Assembly: GCA_902774815.1 (NCBI GenBank)
Contig: CACYJV010000009.1
Location: 1 to 64,000 of the forward strand
DNA: 64,000 bases
Direction: 5' to 3'
Source: an uncultured Prevotellaceae bacterium
Lineage (GTDB): Bacteria > Bacteroidota > Bacteroidia > Bacteroidales > Bacteroidaceae
The notes below the pieces were generated by a model. That model did no database searches, was not told where the DNA came from, and saw nothing but the letters and a program-made list of their open reading frames with translations. The translations under genes were made by a program, and so were the position numbers. Shown in pieces: positions 33,214 through 42,360 of the stretch (positions within the stretch are counted from its first letter, which is position 1; every line of letters starts with the position of its first letter).

Positions 33214-35370
33214 ATGAAAACATGCTGTAAAGCTTTGGTTATTGTACTCCTGGCAACCATGCCCTGCATGCTTGCAGCACAAGATGCTGCCCGCAAGGCT
33301 ACGTCGGCGGAACCTGCCGACAGCGTTGACTGGCAGCAACTGATAGAGGAACTCATCAGCATCGACGATGACGAGAGCAACGATGCATGGGAACAGCAGA
33401 TGGAACTATTGGCCACGCTGCACGAAGAGAAGATTGACCTGGCCACAGCCACGCGCGAAGACTTGGAACAGCTACCCTTCCTGACCGACGAACAGGTGGA
33501 AGACATTTGCGAATACGTCTACCGCTACGGCGCACCAATGTCTATCGGCGAGTTGGCCATGATAGAGAGCATTGATTGGAGGACGAGAAGGGTGCTGAAG
33601 GAGTTTGTCAAGATGCAGTCCCACCCCGTTACGCCTCCCATGTATGAGGGGAGCATTTATAAGTTGCCATCGGACGAGCAGACATTGCAGCAATCAAAAA
33701 AGCATACCACTCCCCTCTTCACAAAGACGGATGAAGGGAAGGGACTGCTTCTATACACTTTCCACCTCCCCTTCTATCAACGCAAGGGCGACGAGAATGG
33801 TTACCTGGGCTATCCCTATCGCCACACGCTGCGCTATAGGATGAACATAGGACCCCATCTGCGTTTTGGACTGGTGGGTGCACAGGATGCGGGTGAGCCA
33901 TTCTTCACCAATCGCAACACGTTGGGCTACGACCACTATGCCCTATATGGACAGTTGCGACGGCTAGGTAGGCTGAAAAACCTCGTAGTGGGCCACTACC
34001 GACTGCGACTGGGAATGGGATTGGTCATGAATGGCAACATGAACCTTGGCAAACGCGCCCTGTTGGATGGCGTAACCCGATCGGTCAGCAACATCACACC
34101 ACATAGTTCGCGTATGTCGGCCAGCTATCTGCAAGGGGCTGCTGCCACCGTTACGCTGAACAGGCAGACCGAACTGACCGCTTTTGCTTCTTACAGAAAG
34201 CTCGATGCCACGCTGCGAGGCGACAGTGCCATTGCAACACGCCTGACCTCCGGCTACCACCGGACGCCATCGGAGATGGAGCGGAAGAACAATGCGGCGG
34301 AATGGCTGGCGGGACTGCGACTGGCTTGGCACTACGACCGCTGGCATGCCGGACTGACAGCACTCGCCAACGGCTTCGACCTGCCGTTGCAACCTCTGGC
34401 ATCGACGAAGTCTGCGACAAACAGCCAGCGCTATCGGGAGATATATCCGACAGGACGCTCGTTCGGAAACGTGGCCGTTGACTATGGTTACCGAGGTCGC
34501 CGACTGACGCTTAGCGGTGAGACAGCGATGGACAAGGGTGGTGCATTGGCCACACTCAACGTACTGACCTACAGGCTCATAGCCCCTCTGCACCTGATTG
34601 CCGTGCAGCGCTTCTACAGCTACCACTACCAAGCCCTGCATGCAGCAAGTTTCGGCGAGGGCAGTCGTGTGCAGAACGAGAGCGGCGTGCTGGTGGGAGT
34701 ACGGTGGAAACCCTCTGGAAATCTTCAAGTGATGGCCTACACCGACTATGCCTACTTCCCCTGGGCACGCTATCAGGCTTCTCAGGCCTCGCATGCCACC
34801 GATCATCTCATGGAACTGCGCTGGAACCATCGGCAATGGCGCTTCTTCGGGCGCTACAGGCTGCACATCGTGCAGGAGAACGACCACGAAACGGACGACG
34901 AAAGCAGTGCTTTGACGACCACAAAGAGCCTCATCAACCACACACAACACCGGCTTCGCTTGTCGGCAGCCTATGATTTCGGAAGGCTGACCACACGGAC
35001 GCAACTCGATGCTGCAATGAGCCATAAACATACCGATAGCCGTGGATGGATGATTGGGCAGACTTTGGACCTGCGCCTGCACCGACTGATGATGAGCACC
35101 CATCTGGCCTACTTCCACAGCGACGACTACGACAGCCGCATCTATACCTATGAGCGCAACCTACGCTATGCTTTCTCGTTTCCAGCCTACTTCGGGCACG
35201 GCTTACATGGTGCCCTCTACGGCAGCTATGCCATCGCAGAACGTCTCAACATTTCTGCAAAGATGTCGTACACCCACTACTTCGACCGCCACAGCATAGG
35301 TTCTGGCCTCCAACAAATCAACCACAGCTCCCAGACAGATGCCGAGGTGCAGCTGGAGTGGAGGTTTTAG
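33214..35370 (+). CDS. Helix-hairpin-helix domain protein with C-terminal outer-membrane-barrel-like region
   Basis: The 718-aa protein has a signal peptide (about 1-22). An HHH/ComEA-like region follows at about 70-135 (IDLATATREDLEQLPFLTDEQVEDICEYV, then GAPMSIGELAMIESID). A long stretch of alternating, aromatic-rich strands (about 180-718) ends in RF, the classical last residue of an outer-membrane beta-barrel. This architecture recurs in Bacteroidota with unknown function. The HHH unit could bind DNA or simply be a protein-interaction plug domain. It converges on the hemolysin III gene across a 9-nt repeat tract. Confidence 0.75.
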   Translation: MKTCCKALVIVLLATMPCMLAAQDAARKATSAEPADSVDWQQLIEELISIDDDESNDAWEQQMELLATLHEEKIDLATATREDLEQLPFLTDEQVEDICEYVYRYGAPMSIGELAMIESIDWRTRRVLKEFVKMQSHPVTPPMYEGSIYKLPSDEQTLQQSKKHTTPLFTKTDEGKGLLLYTFHLPFYQRKGDENGYLGYPYRHTLRYRMNIGPHLRFGLVGAQDAGEPFFTNRNTLGYDHYALYGQLRRLGRLKNLVVGHYRLRLGMGLVMNGNMNLGKRALLDGVTRSVSNITPHSSRMSASYLQGAAATVTLNRQTELTAFASYRKLDATLRGDSAIATRLTSGYHRTPSEMERKNNAAEWLAGLRLAWHYDRWHAGLTALANGFDLPLQPLASTKSATNSQRYREIYPTGRSFGNVAVDYGYRGRRLTLSGETAMDKGGALATLNVLTYRLIAPLHLIAVQRFYSYHYQALHAASFGEGSRVQNESGVLVGVRWKPSGNLQVMAYTDYAYFPWARYQASQASHATDHLMELRWNHRQWRFFGRYRLHIVQENDHETDDESSALTTTKSLINHTQHRLRLSAAYDFGRLTTRTQLDAAMSHKHTDSRGWMIGQTLDLRLHRLMMSTHLAYFHSDDYDSRIYTYERNLRYAFSFPAYFGHGLHGALYGSYAIAERLNISAKMSYTHYFDRHSIGSGLQQINHSSQTDAEVQLEWRF

Positions 35371-35391
35371 GGGAGATGACAGATGACTAAG

Positions 35392-35568
35392 AAGTTCAGG
35401 AAGTTAAAGAAGTTAGGGAATTTAAAGAAGTTCAGGAAGTTAAAGGAGTTAAAGAAGTTAGGGAAGCTAAAGGACGATACTTTTTCATCTTGAAACTACA
35501 GAGAGGATTTCATGTAGCGAGGCTAGCGTCCTTTAACTTCCCTAACTTCTTTAACTTCCTTAACTTCC
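35392..35568. repeat. 9-nt AAGTTARRG tandem repeat with inverted partner
   Basis: Nine units of exactly 9 nt (35392-35472), such as AAGTTCAGG, AAGTTAAAG and AAGTTAGGG. At 35528-35568 the same repeat appears inverted. GTTAAAGAAGTTAGGG plus AAGCTAAAGGAC (35448-35475) pairs with 35528-35555 at 27 of 28 positions, so a long hairpin is possible at this convergent junction. The same 9-mer lies in frame inside miaB at 42997-43050. Confidence 0.8.
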
Positions 35569-35586
35569 AGACCTAATCCTTTCTAT

Positions 35587-36246
35587 TCAAAGATACTGCA
35601 TCAGGATGTCCCAAACGGCAATGATATGGCAGACTGAACCGGCAAGGACGAAGAAATGGAACACCGTGTGCATATAGCGACGATGATGAAGTGAATAGAA
35701 CAAGGCACCGGTGATGTAGCAAACACCTTCGGCAATGATCCAGACAACGGCAGCCGTGCTGACGCAATCGAGTAATGGCTTGAAGGCAACGAGCACGGAA
35801 AGCCCCATCAGGCAGAAGCAAATGGTTTCCAGATTGCTGTGGTCCTTCAGCCGACGGAACGAGACGATGGTGCCTACGATGGCGGCCGTCCACACAAAGG
35901 CAAAGAGCAGCCACCCCCAAGGACCTTCGTCGCGCATGGCCACAAGTGTGATAGGCGAGTAGGAACCGGCAATGTGCCAATAGATAGCGGCATGGTCCCA
36001 ACGGCGCAACCGCTCCTTCCACGGGTTCGCAGGACTCAGTGCATGGTAGATGGTGGAGGCAGCGTAGCTGCCAAGCATGCCGAAGAGATAGAGCGACACG
36101 CCGAATGTGGCCCAGCCATTGGCATGGCGCGCTGCCCATACGATGAACAGCGTGCCGACAACAACGGCCAACACGATGCCTGCAGCATGGCTCCACGAGT
36201 TCCAGAGTTCCTCGGCACGTGTGTATAGGTGTCCTCTCTTCGTCAT
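35587..36246 (-). CDS. Hemolysin III family (PAQR-type) membrane protein
   Basis: The 219-aa integral membrane protein has about seven hydrophobic segments. The family zinc-site motifs are present: ELWNSWSHAAGIVLAV near 13-28, YHALSP near 70, RRWDHAAIYWHIAGSYSP near 83, and a C-terminal HHRRYMHTVFHFFVLAGSVCHIIAV near 190. These His/Ser/Asp residues coordinate zinc in the PAQR/ceramidase-like superfamily. Despite the name, lysis is not implied; a lipid-modifying or signalling function is possible. It is followed upstream on the minus strand by rnr across C-rich short repeats at 36247-36300. Confidence 0.88.
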   Translation of the reverse strand: MTKRGHLYTRAEELWNSWSHAAGIVLAVVVGTLFIVWAARHANGWATFGVSLYLFGMLGSYAASTIYHALSPANPWKERLRRWDHAAIYWHIAGSYSPITLVAMRDEGPWGWLLFAFVWTAAIVGTIVSFRRLKDHSNLETICFCLMGLSVLVAFKPLLDCVSTAAVVWIIAEGVCYITGALFYSLHHRRYMHTVFHFFVLAGSVCHIIAVWDILMQYL

Positions 36247-36300
36247 ATCTCTTGCCCCTTGCTCCTTCTCACTTGCCCCTTTTATCTTGCTCCCTGCCCC
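36247..36300. repeat. GCCCCTT short repeats between hemolysin III gene and rnr
   Basis: CTTGCCCCTT and GCCCCTTTTATCTT occur several times in 54 nt. This is a short tandem, polypyrimidine spacer with no coding signal. Confidence 0.5.
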
Positions 36301-36302
36301 TT

Positions 36303-38567
36303 TTATCTTTCGATTGTGAAGTCAAGCTGGCGCTTCTCAAGGTTAGCCTGAGCCACACGAATACGGATGGGATCGCCAAGCTGATACTTGTGGTGACGGC
36401 GACGGCCAATGAGGCAGTAGTTACGCTCGTCGAAGTCGTAATAATCGTCATCGAGGTCGCGCATAGGCACCATGCCTTCACAATGGTTTTCGTCAATCTC
36501 GCAATAGATGCCATAGGACTGGATGCCCGAGATGTGTGCATCGAAAACCTCACCGATGTGCTCGCCCATGAATTCCACCATCTTGTATTTGATGGATTCG
36601 CGCTCGGCCTGTGCAGCGAGTTGCTCCATGTCGCTGGAGTGCTGGCACAGCTCCTCGTAGTAACGCTCATTGCCCGACTTGCCACCCTGTTCATAGCGTG
36701 TCAGCAACCGATGGACCATCGTGTCGGGATAGCGACGGATGGGCGATGTGAAGTGGGTATAGTATGGAAACGCCAGTCCGAAGTGGCCAATATTATGCAC
36801 TGAGTATTTGGCTTTCATCATGGCACGCAGGGCAACGGTCTGGATGAGCTTCTGCATGCGTGTGCCTTCTGCATCGTCCATGAGCTGGTTCAGCGAACGA
36901 GCCGTCTGACTGGAGGTGCCTGCCGTCTTCAGCTTATAGCCAAGGCGCACGACGAACTCACGCAACCCTTCGAGTTTCGTCGGATCGGGCACGTCGTGAA
37001 TACGATAAGGCAGTGTCTTGGGCTTCTTGCCACGCTGTGGTTTGCCCACGTCTTCGGCAACAGTACGATTGGCCAACAGCATGAATTCCTCGATGAGCTT
37101 ATTGGCATCGCGCTGCCGCTTGAAGTAAGCACGTGTGGGACGGCCCGTTTCGTCGACGTCGAAGTGCAACTCTTCGCCTTCAAACTTCATGGCACCGTTC
37201 TTGAAGCGCTCCTCACGCAACTTCTTGGCCAACATGTCGAGCAGCAGAAGTTCTTCGGCATACTCGCCTTTGAGGTCGTGTGGTGCCAGATGCTTGTCGC
37301 TATCGAAGAGGTTCGGCGACGGACGTCCTGTGCCATCCTCCACCCCGTTCTGTTCCAAGAGTTCCTGCACCTCCTCATAGGCATAGCGACGGTTGGAACG
37401 AATGACCGTGTGGACAACCCGATGGGAGCGCACCTGAGCATCCTCGTCGAGCAGGAAGATGACGCTGTAGCACAGTTTCTCCTCGTCGGGACGCAGAGAG
37501 CAGACGAAATTGCAAAGGTGCTCGGGCAGCATGGGAATGGTACGATCGACGAGATAGACCGAGGTGGCACGCTTCTGTGCCTCCTTGTCGATGATGCTGC
37601 CCTCGGTGACGTAGTGCGAAACGTCGGCTATGTGGATGCCGACCTCGAACAGCTTGCCTTCCTTGCGTATAGAGAGGGCGTCATCGAAATCCTTAGCATC
37701 GTAGGGGTCGATGGTACATGTCCAAACGTCGCGGAAGTCCTCGCGGGCGGCCAGGTCTTGAGGCGTCACCTCGCCCGATATCTTCTTCGCAGCCTCCTCG
37801 ACCTCCTTCGGATACTTGTAAGGCAGCCCGTACTGAGCCAAGATGGCATGCATCTCGGCATTGTTCTCGCCTTCGCGACCAAGGATGTCAACGACCTCGC
37901 CCACCATGTTTCGGTGCGAGGCATCGGGCCATTGCGTGATGCGAACCAGTGCCTTGTCATTGTCTTGGCCACCCTTCAGCTTGTCCTTCGGGATGAGTAC
38001 ATCCTGGGCGATGAGGTTGTCCTGAGTGACGAGGAAGGCAATATCGCGAGCCACACGCAGTCGACCGACGAACGTTTCCTTGGCGCGCTTCAATATTTCC
38101 AACACCTGTGCCTCCTTGATATGATTGCGACGGCGGGCCATCGTGGAGAAACGGACGTGGTCGCCATTCTGTGCCCAGAGCGAGTTGCGCTCAGAAACGA
38201 AAATGGGCTTGTCGCTGTCGTCTGGAATGACAGAGTTCTTTCCATTGGGTTTGCGCACGAAGCGACCTTCCTGCACCTGATTGGAGGTGTTCAGCCTATA
38301 GGATGAGTCGCCTACCTTGGCCAGTATGTCGTCCCATGCCATGTCTTCCATGGTCTCAATGGCCAGCATCTTCAGTGGATGCGTGTTCAGTCGCAGGGCG
38401 CGGAATATCTCCTTAAAAGAAAAAGTCCTCTCGGGATGTTCGCTAAAGAGTTGCGTCAGCATCTGCACCAGGTCCTGCTTGTTGGTGCGTCGGCGCATCT
38501 TAGTCTTGTTGGCGGCAGCCTTTACGCGTGCTGCCTCAGCCTTGTTGTTTCTCTTGGTCTTTGCCAT
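36303..38567 (-). CDS. rnr: Ribonuclease R (RNB-family 3'-5' exoribonuclease)
   Basis: The 754-aa protein has a basic N-terminal tail, a winged-helix region (about 28-90), two cold-shock domains (about 95-265), and the RNB catalytic domain (about 285-620). That domain holds the metal-binding signature IDPYDAKDFDDALSI near 293-307 and the HIADVSHYV motif. An S1 domain follows (about 665-754, GEVFDAHISGIQSYGIYCEI). It degrades structured RNA processively. Length and domain order are standard. A possible -7 box, TATATTTG, is at 38599-38606 on the minus strand. Confidence 0.95.
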   Translation of the reverse strand: MAKTKRNNKAEAARVKAAANKTKMRRRTNKQDLVQMLTQLFSEHPERTFSFKEIFRALRLNTHPLKMLAIETMEDMAWDDILAKVGDSSYRLNTSNQVQEGRFVRKPNGKNSVIPDDSDKPIFVSERNSLWAQNGDHVRFSTMARRRNHIKEAQVLEILKRAKETFVGRLRVARDIAFLVTQDNLIAQDVLIPKDKLKGGQDNDKALVRITQWPDASHRNMVGEVVDILGREGENNAEMHAILAQYGLPYKYPKEVEEAAKKISGEVTPQDLAAREDFRDVWTCTIDPYDAKDFDDALSIRKEGKLFEVGIHIADVSHYVTEGSIIDKEAQKRATSVYLVDRTIPMLPEHLCNFVCSLRPDEEKLCYSVIFLLDEDAQVRSHRVVHTVIRSNRRYAYEEVQELLEQNGVEDGTGRPSPNLFDSDKHLAPHDLKGEYAEELLLLDMLAKKLREERFKNGAMKFEGEELHFDVDETGRPTRAYFKRQRDANKLIEEFMLLANRTVAEDVGKPQRGKKPKTLPYRIHDVPDPTKLEGLREFVVRLGYKLKTAGTSSQTARSLNQLMDDAEGTRMQKLIQTVALRAMMKAKYSVHNIGHFGLAFPYYTHFTSPIRRYPDTMVHRLLTRYEQGGKSGNERYYEELCQHSSDMEQLAAQAERESIKYKMVEFMGEHIGEVFDAHISGIQSYGIYCEIDENHCEGMVPMRDLDDDYYDFDERNYCLIGRRRHHKYQLGDPIRIRVAQANLEKRQLDFTIER

Positions 38568-38703
38568 ATTGGTTTGGGGATTAATAGTTTTTACATGGCA
38601 AATATAGCCAAAAGTATCGAATAATGATGCGATGGCAGCAAGAAATTAAGTTTTCTTTAGAGAACAGGGGTGTGTTTGGGAGCAGAGAAAAAGGGAGAAT
38701 GTC

Positions 38704-38742
38704 AAAAAAATATCGCTACGCAGTTCAATCCGCGTAGCGATA
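38704..38742 (-). terminator. Intrinsic terminator of the VWA lipoprotein gene
   Basis: On the minus strand TATCGCTACGC pairs with GCGTAGCGATA (38711-38721 with 38732-38742) and is followed by seven T residues (38704-38710). Confidence 0.85.
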
Positions 38743-38823
38743 TGGCATCAACTGATGACGTTCCTGCATGCCGTTCAATGGCGATGGGGATGTCAGAAGG
38801 CAGACAGATGGCCGGCAAAGTGC

Positions 38824-39981
38824 TTAGTCCGTGAATCGGACGCTGATGGTGCGCTGAGCACGAACGGTTTTATCGGGCGAGAGTACCGTAATCTTTACCT
38901 CGTGGAAGTTACCGTCGAGCAGTTCACGGGCATTGGCAAAGCGGATGATGGCAGAATTCTGGATGGCGCCTGTCACAGGAAGCACGTCGAGTGACACGCC
39001 ACGGAAATTGCTGGGAGCCGTCATGATGGTTCCACCGGTATACTGCGAGAGCAGCCAAGGACGCTCGTAATAGTTGCGCACAGTGCTTGTGGTATCGGCA
39101 CTGTAGACGGTGTGGACAGTACCCTTCGAGGTGGGCCAGTTATCGATGTTGCTGACGTACTCGCACGAGAGGTCTTCGCGGCCCATGGTGTAGTTGGGCT
39201 CATCAGTCAGGTTCACATAGATTCGGTTGGCTGTCGGACGGAAACTGAAATGCTCGTCGGCAAAGCGCAGGGCTGCCACTCCGCACTCCTGATCGCGATA
39301 GCCGTCGTAAGGACTAGTCGATGCGGCCAGCTCTTCGGCATTACCGCCCTCGAAACCTTTGGAACGAGAGGTGCTGTAACGGCCCTCGCGATTGAGGAAA
39401 CCATACAGGCCATCGGCGGTTGTGAAGTCAATACCGCCTGTGATTCGACCGTCATAGCCCACGCAACCGAAACGGATGTCCATCGTCGAACGCGACAGCT
39501 TCTGTGCCCAGCTGACCACATCGGCAGCCAGAGTGTCGCTTTCCTGCCCCATACTGCCTGAGTTGTCGATGAGAAACACCAGGTCTACGTTCACAACCCT
39601 ATGGTTTTCACTGTCGATACTGTTGCTAACGGTGAAGCCTTTGGGCATACCATCAACGCTAACCCATACGTTCTGCTCTGGACTGCCAGTACCGCAAAGG
39701 CGCATCCACTCGAGATTGTTAGGATTCTGAATACCCGTCAGGTCGAGTCGGATGACGGGTTCGCCATGTTCGTACTCCACCATATACTGGAAGTTAGGGA
39801 TGACGGTGTTCTCGTCGGTCACGATAGGATCAGGAGTTGCGTCTTTATCGGCCGGAATACCGGTAAGGTTGACTTCCTCCTCATCTTCTGTATCGAAGAG
39901 AGCGCATGAGGTAAACGACTGTGCCATGAAAAACATGGCGGCTACTGCTAACACGTTGTTGAAGAATTGATACTTTTTCAT
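38824..39981 (-). CDS. Lipoprotein with von Willebrand factor A domain
   Basis: The 385-aa protein has a signal ending in FTSC, predicting lipidation, then an acidic linker. A short beta-rich region precedes a VWA domain from about residue 128: VDLVFLIDNSGSMGQES contains the MIDAS DxSxS motif, and VNLTDEPNY supplies the later metal-site region. After the domain the chain ends in a beta-sandwich-like segment (VKITVLSPDKTVRAQRTISVRF). It is probably a surface or periplasmic adhesion/assembly factor. The gene stands alone, with its own promoter and strong terminator. Confidence 0.85.
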   Translation of the reverse strand: MKKYQFFNNVLAVAAMFFMAQSFTSCALFDTEDEEEVNLTGIPADKDATPDPIVTDENTVIPNFQYMVEYEHGEPVIRLDLTGIQNPNNLEWMRLCGTGSPEQNVWVSVDGMPKGFTVSNSIDSENHRVVNVDLVFLIDNSGSMGQESDTLAADVVSWAQKLSRSTMDIRFGCVGYDGRITGGIDFTTADGLYGFLNREGRYSTSRSKGFEGGNAEELAASTSPYDGYRDQECGVAALRFADEHFSFRPTANRIYVNLTDEPNYTMGREDLSCEYVSNIDNWPTSKGTVHTVYSADTTSTVRNYYERPWLLSQYTGGTIMTAPSNFRGVSLDVLPVTGAIQNSAIIRFANARELLDGNFHEVKITVLSPDKTVRAQRTISVRFTD

Positions 39982-40046
39982 TTTTGTTTGATTTTTTGAT
40001 TGTTATTGATTGTATTTATTATCACGTTTTGTTTGTTCTCTGGGTG

Positions 40047-40077
40047 CAAAGTTAGTGCGCTTTTTGCCGTTTTCCAA
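40047..40077 (-). promoter_or_regulatory. Promoter of the VWA lipoprotein gene
   Basis: Minus-strand TAACTTTG at 40047-40054 with TTG at 40075-40077 and a 20-nt spacer. The leader is about 60 nt. The surrounding 300-nt gap (39982-40282) also holds a divergent promoter for the epimerase gene and a small hairpin, GGGTTTGTGTACAAAACCC, at 40108-40126. Confidence 0.65.
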
Positions 40078-40229
40078 GCATTTTTCGGCATCCTGTACGA
40101 ACGCTCAGGGTTTGTGTACAAAACCCCCAGTTTCTACATTTTTCCTCATTTTCATCCCCTTGGAGTCCCTTTGAGGACTGTTTCTCGCGTGTATGCATAG
40201 GCGCAAACATATGAAAGTAGCAAGAAAAT

Positions 40230-40260
40230 TTTGTTCTGCACTCGTTTTTTCGTAACTTTG
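40230..40260 (+). promoter_or_regulatory. Promoter of the epimerase-PAP2-miaB unit
   Basis: TTTG at 40230-40233 and TAACTTTG at 40253-40260 with exactly 19 nt between. The start codon is 22 nt downstream. Confidence 0.75.
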
Positions 40261-40282
40261 CAGGCGCAAAACCAACAAGCGT

Positions 40283-41284
40283 ATGGAAAAAGTACTTGTC
40301 ACAGGAGCCAGTGGCTTCATCGGGAGTTTCATCGTGGAGGAAGGTCTGAAGCAGGGCTATGAGGTTTGGGCGGCCGTTCGCGGCAGCAGCTCGCGACAGT
40401 ACCTGCAGGATGAACGCATCCGCTTCATCGAACTCGACCTGAGTTCGCAAGCACGACTCGTCGAACAGCTGCAAGGACAGTCCTTCGACTACGTGGTGCA
40501 TGCCGCCGGCGTAACCAAATGCAAGGACAAACAGGACTTTTTCCGCGTGAATACCGATGGCACACGCAACCTTGTGGGTGCCTTGCTGCAGTTGGCGATG
40601 CCCGTGAAGCGACTGATCTACCTGAGTTCGCTCAGCATCTTTGGTCCCATTCGTGAAGAACAACCTTATCAGGAAATCCTCGATACCGACTCTCCACAGC
40701 CCAACACGGCATATGGAGAAAGCAAACTGCAGGCTGAGAAAGCATTGAAGGAGATGACTGAGGGCAAGATACCCACCATCATCCTGCGCCCAACAGGAGT
40801 ATATGGGCCACGCGAGAAGGATTACTTCCTGATGGCAAAATCCATCAAGGGACATGTGGACTTCTCTGTCGGCTGGAAGCAGCAAGACATCACCTTCGTC
40901 TATGTGCGCGACGTGGTGCAGGCAGTCTATTTAGCGTTCACAAAGGGCACATCGGGCAAGGCATACTTCCTGAGCGATGGCGAGGTGTATCAGTCGTCGG
41001 CTTTCAGCGACCTGATCATCCGTGAAATGGGCCGTCCATGGTGCCTGCGCGTAAAGGCTCCGCTCTGGGTGCTGCGTTTGGCGACGTTCTTTGGTGAATG
41101 GTTGGGACGGCTGACTGGCAAGGTTACGGCACTGAACAACGATAAATACCACATTCTGAGCCAACGCAACTGGCGGTGCGACATCACTCCTGCCCGTCGC
41201 GAACTGGGTTACGACCCACAATGGCAACTGGAACGCGGCGTCAAAGAGACCATCAATTGGTATCAGCAAGAAGGTTGGCTGTAG
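40283..41284 (+). CDS. NAD-dependent epimerase/dehydratase family protein (extended SDR)
   Basis: The 333-aa cytoplasmic protein has the Rossmann motif TGASGFIGSFI near 7-17, and a short-chain dehydrogenase active site with Ser-Ser (LIYLSSLSIFG near 111) and Tyr-x3-Lys (YGESK near 143-147). RPTGVYGPREKDY is a typical extended-SDR element. Substrate is probably a nucleotide sugar or sterol-like compound, but this cannot be decided. It is first in a row with a PAP2 gene and miaB. Confidence 0.85.
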   Translation: MEKVLVTGASGFIGSFIVEEGLKQGYEVWAAVRGSSSRQYLQDERIRFIELDLSSQARLVEQLQGQSFDYVVHAAGVTKCKDKQDFFRVNTDGTRNLVGALLQLAMPVKRLIYLSSLSIFGPIREEQPYQEILDTDSPQPNTAYGESKLQAEKALKEMTEGKIPTIILRPTGVYGPREKDYFLMAKSIKGHVDFSVGWKQQDITFVYVRDVVQAVYLAFTKGTSGKAYFLSDGEVYQSSAFSDLIIREMGRPWCLRVKAPLWVLRLATFFGEWLGRLTGKVTALNNDKYHILSQRNWRCDITPARRELGYDPQWQLERGVKETINWYQQEGWL

Positions 41285-41337
41285 AGTTGGGTGATGAGTG
41301 ATAAATGTTGGGTGTTAAGAATTGAAGGCAAGGAAAC

Positions 41338-42360
41338 ATGATAGTGAACTGGCTGATAGAATTATTCAAGATAGAGAAGGAACCGAAACGGGGACTGATG
41401 AGCTACGAGTGGGTCGTCTTGGCCTACGCGCTGCTTACGCTGCTGTTCATCTTCTTTACCTACACCAAACTCCAAAGCCCAGAGGCACTTATCGTAGGAC
41501 GTCTGCGCATCGTTGCCATGACGTTAGCATTATGGTTGGTGTACAGATTGGTGCCATGTAAACTGACCATACTGGCACGTATGGCAGCACAAATGGCACT
41601 GCTGGCATGGTGGTATCCCGACACCTATGAGCTGAACCGGGTGCTTCCCAATCTGGATCACATCTTTGCCACGTGGGAACAGACGCTTATTGGATGCCAA
41701 CCGGCCCTACTTTTCTCGCTGCACATGCCACAGGCATGGTTCAGCGAACTGATGAACCTTGGCTATTCCAGCTACTATCCTTTGCTCGTAGTGGTGCTTC
41801 TCTACTACTTCGCCTACCGTTACCACGAGTTTGAGCGTGCTACTTTCATCCTGCTCAGTTCGTTTTTCATCTACTATGTGCTGTTTGTCCTGCTACCCGT
41901 AGCCGGACCTCAATACTACTACGCAGCCATTGGAGTCGACAAGGTGGCAGCTGGTGTCTTTCCCGACGTAGGTAACTACTTCAACCAGCACACCGAGATT
42001 CTTACTTCGCCAGGATGGGATGGCGGATTCTTCTACCAATTAGTGGAGAGCGCCCATGATGCAGGCGAACGCCCCACGGCGGCTTTCCCTTCCTCGCATG
42101 TGGGTGTCACGACGGTCATACTGCTGTTGGCATGGCATGCCCATAGCCGCCGGCACTGGCTTTTTTGGCTGGTCTTGTTCTTCTTCGTGCTGATGTTCCC
42201 TGCCACTGTGTATACGCAGGCTCACTACCTGATTGATGCCATTGCCGGATTGCTCACAGGCATACTGTTCTACTACCTCGTGGCATGGATAGCCCAAAAG
42301 GTGACAATGCCCGTTAAGGGGCCGGCGAGTCATAAGAATAAACGTAAATCAAGAAAATGA
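41338..42360 (+). CDS. PAP2-family membrane phosphatase/phosphotransferase
   Basis: The 340-aa protein has about eight membrane segments and the PAP2 signature: a C-terminal pair of motifs, TAAFPSSHVGVTTV near 236-249 and TVYTQAHYLIDAIAG near 288-302, whose His residues form the phospho-enzyme pocket. The size and the two motifs in the last third resemble AUR1/inositolphosphotransferase-like members, which in Bacteroidota can act on lipid head groups. The substrate is open. It overlaps the miaB start by ATGA (42357-42360), so it is translationally coupled. Confidence 0.85.
   Translation: MIVNWLIELFKIEKEPKRGLMSYEWVVLAYALLTLLFIFFTYTKLQSPEALIVGRLRIVAMTLALWLVYRLVPCKLTILARMAAQMALLAWWYPDTYELNRVLPNLDHIFATWEQTLIGCQPALLFSLHMPQAWFSELMNLGYSSYYPLLVVVLLYYFAYRYHEFERATFILLSSFFIYYVLFVLLPVAGPQYYYAAIGVDKVAAGVFPDVGNYFNQHTEILTSPGWDGGFFYQLVESAHDAGERPTAAFPSSHVGVTTVILLLAWHAHSRRHWLFWLVLFFFVLMFPATVYTQAHYLIDAIAGLLTGILFYYLVAWIAQKVTMPVKGPASHKNKRKSRK

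Noticed and set aside
35587-36246. True haemolysin toxin
   Set aside because: The family name is historical; the sequence is a PAQR-type membrane protein with a zinc site, and no toxin features are seen.
36996-38306. Open frame of 436 codons antisense to rnr
   Set aside because: Shadow of a complete RNase R gene; no promoter or start context of its own.
40108-40126. Terminator hairpin in the 39982-40282 gap
   Set aside because: GGGTTTGTGTACAAAACCC is a short imperfect hairpin with no T-run and no upstream gene to terminate, as both flanking genes read outward.
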